DNA of 64,000 nt, taken from contig NZ_JASZYG010000018.1 of assembly GCF_030317105.1 (NCBI RefSeq), positions 1 to 64,000 of the forward strand, in the 5' to 3' direction. The notes under the pieces are model-generated. The model did no database searches. It saw nothing but the letters and a program-made list of their open reading frames with translations, and was not told where the DNA came from. The position numbers and the translations under genes are program-made. This DNA is from Variovorax brevis. GTDB taxonomy: Bacteria > Pseudomonadota > Gammaproteobacteria > Burkholderiales > Burkholderiaceae_C. Below are positions 59,204 through 64,000 of this stretch, one piece after another; the stretch's first letter is position 1, and each line of letters starts with the position of its first letter.

Positions 59204-62200
59204 CTACCACCGCACCTTGATACCGAGCGAGGCCTGGACGGAGAACCTGACGCTTGCGTCGCCGCCGATGTCCCACAGGTGGCCGATCTCACCGTAGAGG
59301 CTGCTCGTGGGCGTCAGTGCCAGCGTGGCGCCGGCGGCCACCTCGGCGGCGCTGTAGCCGCTTGCGCTTTCGATCGGGATGGACCCCGCCGGGCCAATGA
59401 AGTTGACCACGTCCCCGCCGTAGCTGGCGCGGTACAGGTTCACGCGGGCGTAGGGCTCCAGCCGACCGGCGCCGGTGGCGATGTCGCCCTTGATGCGCAG
59501 ACCCAGGCGCCCGATCCAGCCGTCGGCGGCGTCCTGGTGAACCTGCGCGCCGCTGAGCACCATGTCGTCCACGTTGCTGTGCTGCCAGGCGATCTGCGCC
59601 TGCGGTTCGATGCTCCAGCGCTCGCTGAGCGCGAAGGGCTTGCCCGCCTCCACGGAAGCCGTGAAGCTGCTGGCCTTGCCCGAGACGTTCGGATTGCCGT
59701 CGGGGCGCATGGTGAAACGCTGGCTGCCGCCCTGCAGCACGCTGTCGACGTACAGGCCGCTCGCGTCCATCCAGGTGGCGTACCCGCCCAGGTAGCGCGA
59801 TTGCAGGTCGTTGCGGCCCACGCGGGCGGTGATGCCGCGGGCATTGCCGGTGACGTCGGCGGCGCCATCGAGATAGCCCACATAGACGCCGGCGCGCCAG
59901 TAGCCGCTGGCCCACAGGTCGGTGCCGGCCTGCAGCCCGCTCACGTGCCCCTCGGCCTGGACCTGGGCGACGCCCGGTTGCTGGATGTCCAGGTCGGTGT
60001 AGACCACGCGGCCCCATGCGCGGCGTGTGTTGAATGGCGCGCCTTGCTGCGAGTCCGGTCCCTGGGCCGACGGGGCCTCGTCGCCGATACGCCGATGCAG
60101 GTTGCCCAGTATCGCGAGGTCGCCCTGCCGCAGTTGCGCCGGCAAGGCCGCCAGCAGCGGGACTTCCGCGCGGAAGGTTGGCAGCGGTTCCGCTGTCGGC
60201 ACTGGCGGTGCGGTGGAGCGCAGGTACCAGTTCTCTCCAGCGCCCTGCGCGTCGGCGGCGTAAAGCCGGTATTCATAGGCGCCGGCGTCCACATGGCCGT
60301 TGGCCAGGCTGAAGGCGCTGCGGGTCGTTTGCGCGGTGGTGGTCGCGCCGTTGAGTCCGCTCACCACTTCGATGCCGTTGCCCGTGGTGAGGGCGCCCAG
60401 CCCGCCCAGGTTCGTGATCTGGATCGAGGTGTTGCCGCTGGCGCTCGCCGCTGGACCGTCGAGCACCAGGCGGTCGCTCAGGCTGCCATCTGCGCCCAGT
60501 TGGGTGCCCAACCGCAGCAAGCTGTGGGCGATATAGGCCCCGGTGACCGTGAGCGTGCTGCCCGCGGTGGCGCTGACCAGGCTCACCGTGCCGGCGTTGT
60601 CCAGCGCCGCCACGCGCTGGTTGAAGCCACCGGTATGGAGCGTTGCGCCTTGCGCGACGATGTGGGCCGAGTTGGCGCTGAAGGCATTGGCCGAAGCTGC
60701 GCGCAAGGTGCCGGCGGCGACCGTCGTGGCGCCGCTGTAGGTGTTCGCGCCCGACAGCACGGTGGTGCCCGTACCGGTCTGGCTCACGCCACCGCTGCCC
60801 GAGATGACGCCGTCGAAGGCATGGAAGTCGTTGCGGTTGAAGGCGAGCGTGCCGTTGTTGTTCGTGACGTTGCCGGTGATTGATCCGGTGGCACCGCCAT
60901 CGCCGAGTTGCAGCGTCCCGCCCGAAATGGTCGTGCCGCCTGTGTAGGTGTTGGTGCCTGTCAGCACGGTGGTGCCCGGGCCGTTTTGCTGCAGCGCGCC
61001 CGCGCCCGAGATCGCGTTGCTCACGGTGCTGGTGTCACTGCGGTTGAAGGCGAGGAAGCCGTTGTTGATGACGTCGCCAGCGCCCACGGAGCCAGCGCTG
61101 CCGCCATTGCCGACCTGCAAGGTGCCCGCGCTGATGGTCGTGCCGCCTTCGTAGGCGTTGTTGCCGGCGAGAACCAGCGTGCCGCTGCCGAGCTTCGTAA
61201 GCCCGCCGCTGCCATCGATGGTCTGCGCGATCGTGGCCGTATGGCCGTTGGTGTCGATGCGGCCGCCCGGGGCATCGAAGGTGACGGGGCGCGTGGCCGC
61301 AACGCTCAAGTCGGCGTCCGCGCGCAAGGTGCCGCCGCCGAATTCGAGGGGGCCACTGGGTGCGCCCAGATTGGCATCGGTCGAGACTGCCAGCACGCCA
61401 TTGCCCAGGAGGGTGCCGCCCGCGTAGCTGTTGGCGCCCGCGAGCACCAGGGTACCGCTGCCGCCCTGGGTGAGCATGCCAAGCCCGGAAATGGGGCCGG
61501 TGAGGCTCAAGGTCGTGCCGGCTGCGGGCGCAAAGGTGCCGCCGTCGCTGCCCAGATCGACGCTGCGCGCGCTGCCGAAGCTCGCACTGGTGACCAGCGT
61601 GCCCTTGTTCAGGCTGAGCCCGCCGCTGGCTGCGCCGAGGTTGCCGTCGGCGCCAACCTGCACCGAGCCGCCGTTGATTGCGGTGCCACCGGAATAGGTG
61701 TTGGCGCCACCCAGCACCAAGAGGCCTGTATCGGCACTGACCAGCCGGGTTGCCCCACTCGCGCCGTCGACGATGGGTGCGTTGATGGTGGCGGTGACGA
61801 GTGGATCGACCCGGATGATAGTCACCGGCTCGCCCGCCAGTGTGAAGCCGCCGCCCTCGATCGTGTAGCCAGTGGTCCGGAACTCCATGCCCTCGAAAGC
61901 GATGTTCTGGCCCAGCGTGACGGTCCCGGCGATGCCCTGGAAGACGGCGAAGCCGCTTTGCCAGGGCGCGTTGACCGTGCCGGCCGCGTTGGTCCAGTTG
62001 GTGGTTGTGGTGTTCCATGTCGACGTGCCGCCATCGACCGCGTTGTTGGACGTGGTGTTCACGCCGTCCCAGTACTGCAGCGCAAAGCCACCCGACTGGA
62101 CGATCAGGTTGACTTGGCCTGGCGTCGCGGTGTCGACCAGGAAGTCGCTGCTGACAAAGCGTGCGGGCAGCGACCCCGTGACCGCGAGTCCGTTGTCGGT

Positions 62201-64000
62201 GAGCGTGCCGCTGTAGTTGAACACGCGATAAGTGCCAGGCGACATGCCGCCAAGATTGGCAAGGTTGAGCGTGCCGTCGAGCGTGAGGTTGACGGCCACG
62301 TTGGTCAGGTCGTTCTGGGTTGCGCCGACCTGCCCGGGAAGGCCCAGCTCGTAGTCGATCTGCGAAGCGGGATTGAGCACCAGCGTGCCCACGTTGAAAG
62401 TGCCCGGGCTGTTGCCCGGTGAAAGATGGCCGCCATCAGCCACGTTGACCTGCCCGGCCACCGTGCCGGTGCCTCGCAGCGTCGCGCCGGTGTTGATCTG
62501 CGCGCTGCCGGCGACTGTGCCGTTGACCGCCAGCACGCCGGCGTTGACGCTCGTGAGGCCTGTGTAGGTGTTCGAGCCGCTCAGGGTCAGGATGCCGTTG
62601 CCGGCCTGGGTCACGGTGCCCGTGCCGCTGATGACACCACCATACGTGCGCGCGTCGCTGCGACCGTACACCAGCGCCCCGTTGTCGACGATGTTTCCGG
62701 TGATGGTGCCGCTGGTGCCGCCGGCACCGATTTGCACGGTGCCTGCGCTGATGGTGGTGATGCCGGCATAGGAATTGGCGCCGGTGAGCGTCAGCGTGCC
62801 GGTGCCCGCCTGGGTCAGCGAACCGGTCCCGCTAACCACCCCGCCGAATGTGAGCGCGTCTGCCCGGTTGAAGGTCAGCGCGGCGTTGTTGGTGACGTTG
62901 CCAACTATCGAACCACTCGTTCCGCCATTGCCGAGCTGCAGGATGCCAGCCGAGATCGTGGTCCCGCCGGTATAGGTGTTGGTGCCAGTCAAGACTGTCG
63001 TGCCGGTGCCGTTCTGGCTGACCGCGCCGCTACCGGAAATGACGCCGCTGAAATCGAGCGTGTTCGAGCGGTTGAACGCCAGCGTGCCGTCGTCGATCAC
63101 ATTGCCGACAACACTCCCCGTCGTGCCGCCATTGCCAATTTTCAATGCCGCTCCACTGGCAATCGTCGTACCGCCGCCGGCGCCACGATTCGTTAGCGCG
63201 CCGGTCATGGTCAGCGTGCCGCGCTGAATGCTGGTCGCAGCGGCGGTTGTCCCGGTCGTCGTAACCGCGCCACTCAGCGTCCAGGCGGTGCCGGCCATCA
63301 CTAGGCTGTTCAAGCCCGTGATAGTGCTGTCCTCGCTGCCTGTCCCCTGCATCTGCAGGACGTTGTTCGCGCCGGTACTCGATACATCGCCATTGAGCAC
63401 TGACCCCGTTCCGAGCGTGAGCGTATTGCTGCTGCCGGTGATCGAAACGGCTACGCCGCCGCTGCCACCGATTGTTCCGGCGGTGAAGATGCTGTTGCCA
63501 CTGTTCCCGACCAACACACCGGTGACCCCGCTGATTACGCCGGAATTGTTGATCACGCTGGAGGAAGCGCTGCTGTCAAAAAGGATGCCTGCGGTTGGAG
63601 CCGCCGTCGCCGATCCGAGGATCGTGCCCTCGTTATTGATGGTTGTGGCAGCCCTGAGGTTGTAGACACCCACCCCGAAGTCATGGTGACCTGTGCCGGA
63701 CACGATGGTGGCGCCGGCATGGTTGTTGATGGTCACCGTGCCGGTGGTATCCAGCCAAATGCCGTTCGGCGTCGTGAGGATCGCGCCGCTGTTGATGGTG
63801 CCGAAATTCTCGACCGTTCCGCCGGACGATCCTTCGTAGCTGATCGGTTGGCTTACCCTGGCGCTGACGTCGCCGAAGTTGGTGATGTTGTTATTGGGGC
63901 CGCCACCCCTGAATACCACGCCATAGGTGTGCCCGAGTATCTGTCCTGTACTCTGGTTGACCAGCGACCCGTTGGCATTGAAGCGGAATGCGGCGGCAAA
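59204..64000 (-). CDS. Autotransporter with beta-strand repeat passenger, 3' part
   Basis: The last 1,598 codons of a large type Va autotransporter; the frame is open to the window edge, so the signal peptide lies outside. The passenger is a long array of autotransporter-associated beta-strand repeats (units like TGTNTYTGGTTISAGTLQLG and GNGGTSGSIVGNV), forming a beta-helix. About the last 280 residues are the outer-membrane beta-barrel, ending in VRW with an aromatic C-terminus. It would display a surface adhesin-like passenger. Confidence 0.85.
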   Translation of the reverse strand, partial: FAAAFRFNANGSLVNQSTGQILGHTYGVVFRGGGPNNNITNFGDVSARVSQPISYEGSSGGTVENFGTINSGAILTTPNGIWLDTTGTVTINNHAGATIVSGTGHHDFGVGVYNLRAATTINNEGTILGSATAAPTAGILFDSSASSSVINNSGVISGVTGVLVGNSGNSIFTAGTIGGSGGVAVSITGSSNTLTLGTGSVLNGDVSSTGANNVLQMQGTGSEDSTITGLNSLVMAGTAWTLSGAVTTTGTTAAATSIQRGTLTMTGALTNRGAGGGTTIASGAALKIGNGGTTGSVVGNVIDDGTLAFNRSNTLDFSGVISGSGAVSQNGTGTTVLTGTNTYTGGTTISAGILQLGNGGTSGSIVGNVTNNAALTFNRADALTFGGVVSGTGSLTQAGTGTLTLTGANSYAGITTISAGTVQIGAGGTSGTITGNIVDNGALVYGRSDARTYGGVISGTGTVTQAGNGILTLSGSNTYTGLTSVNAGVLAVNGTVAGSAQINTGATLRGTGTVAGQVNVADGGHLSPGNSPGTFNVGTLVLNPASQIDYELGLPGQVGATQNDLTNVAVNLTLDGTLNLANLGGMSPGTYRVFNYSGTLTDNGLAVTGSLPARFVSSDFLVDTATPGQVNLIVQSGGFALQYWDGVNTTSNNAVDGGTSTWNTTTTNWTNAAGTVNAPWQSGFAVFQGIAGTVTLGQNIAFEGMEFRTTGYTIEGGGFTLAGEPVTIIRVDPLVTATINAPIVDGASGATRLVSADTGLLVLGGANTYSGGTAINGGSVQVGADGNLGAASGGLSLNKGTLVTSASFGSARSVDLGSDGGTFAPAAGTTLSLTGPISGLGMLTQGGSGTLVLAGANSYAGGTLLGNGVLAVSTDANLGAPSGPLEFGGGTLRADADLSVAATRPVTFDAPGGRIDTNGHTATIAQTIDGSGGLTKLGSGTLVLAGNNAYEGGTTISAGTLQVGNGGSAGSVGAGDVINNGFLAFNRSDTSTVSNAISGAGALQQNGPGTTVLTGTNTYTGGTTISGGTLQLGDGGATGSITGNVTNNNGTLAFNRNDFHAFDGVISGSGGVSQTGTGTTVLSGANTYSGATTVAAGTLRAASANAFSANSAHIVAQGATLHTGGFNQRVAALDNAGTVSLVSATAGSTLTVTGAYIAHSLLRLGTQLGADGSLSDRLVLDGPAASASGNTSIQITNLGGLGALTTGNGIEVVSGLNGATTTAQTTRSAFSLANGHVDAGAYEYRLYAADAQGAGENWYLRSTAPPVPTAEPLPTFRAEVPLLAALPAQLRQGDLAILGNLHRRIGDEAPSAQGPDSQQGAPFNTRRAWGRVVYTDLDIQQPGVAQVQAEGHVSGLQAGTDLWASGYWRAGVYVGYLDGAADVTGNARGITARVGRNDLQSRYLGGYATWMDASGLYVDSVLQGGSQRFTMRPDGNPNVSGKASSFTASVEAGKPFALSERWSIEPQAQIAWQHSNVDDMVLSGAQVHQDAADGWIGRLGLRIKGDIATGAGRLEPYARVNLYRASYGGDVVNFIGPAGSIPIESASGYSAAEVAAGATLALTPTSSLYGEIGHLWDIGGDASVRFSVQASLGIKVRW

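Noticed and set aside
60500..63900. Regular repeats resembling a CRISPR array
   Set aside because: The periodicity is protein-level beta-strand repeats inside one open frame; units vary and there are no unique spacers.

Overview
The window reads as a high-GC betaproteobacterial chromosome of Comamonadaceae type (Variovorax-like, judged from gene content and codon style; no 16S is present, so this is an inference). It has three parts.

Part 1, about 1-24.2 kb, is ordinary but sulfur-centred host chromosome. A TauD-type dioxygenase is followed by a complete sulfonate/taurine-type ABC transporter. Next come a second, SsuA-like binding protein divergent from a class-D-like beta-carbonic anhydrase, small stress proteins, a frameshifted ketopantoate reductase, two MetQ-type lipoprotein-like binding proteins around metN-metI, and an RHH/ParE toxin-antitoxin pair with a clean palindromic operator. 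A desaturase diverges from a four-domain rhodanese, and a CysB-type regulator diverges from a 1-Cys peroxiredoxin. A six-gene leftward operon then encodes a ba3-like terminal oxidase (subunits I, II and a small membrane subunit) with three multiheme c-type cytochromes. The logic is uptake of organosulfur compounds, release of sulfite, thiol/sulfur handling, redox defence and respiration.

Part 2, about 24.27-52.3 kb, is an integrated, truncated prophage-like element. Its left edge is a 49-nt 3' fragment of tRNA-Pro(UGG). A tyrosine integrase with a DUF4224-type partner sits just inside. A long leftward early region runs from 51.4 to 27.7 kb: membrane and zinc-ribbon small proteins, a primase/SF3 helicase, an HNH protein, a CobS/MoxR-like AAA ATPase, a DUF3150 protein, a DUF2201 metallopeptidase/VWA protein, a Cas4-like Fe-S nuclease, a SNF2 helicase and many small phage proteins, often with ATGA overlaps. 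A rightward terminase small subunit starts the late region, which is then cut off; no large terminase, capsid, tail or lysis gene is present. Ten copies of a TCTAA/TTAGA palindromic motif lie at gene starts across the element, and one of them encloses a parS-like palindrome. A 2.6-kb insert (41.3-43.9 kb) carries an unusual pair of membrane proteins, one coiled-coil and one collagen-like.

Part 3, about 52.3-64 kb, is a mosaic of remnants and accessory genes: a UvrD-type helicase tail, a zinc-ribbon membrane protein, a broken ligD, a DUF3606 protein, two copies of a small repeated gene, a TetR regulator, a lipoprotein, a stand-alone receiver protein, and the C-terminal 1,598 codons of a large autotransporter running off the right edge.

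Several broken genes differ from an intact frame by exactly one base in a short homopolymer, so part of the apparent decay may be assembly error rather than biology.
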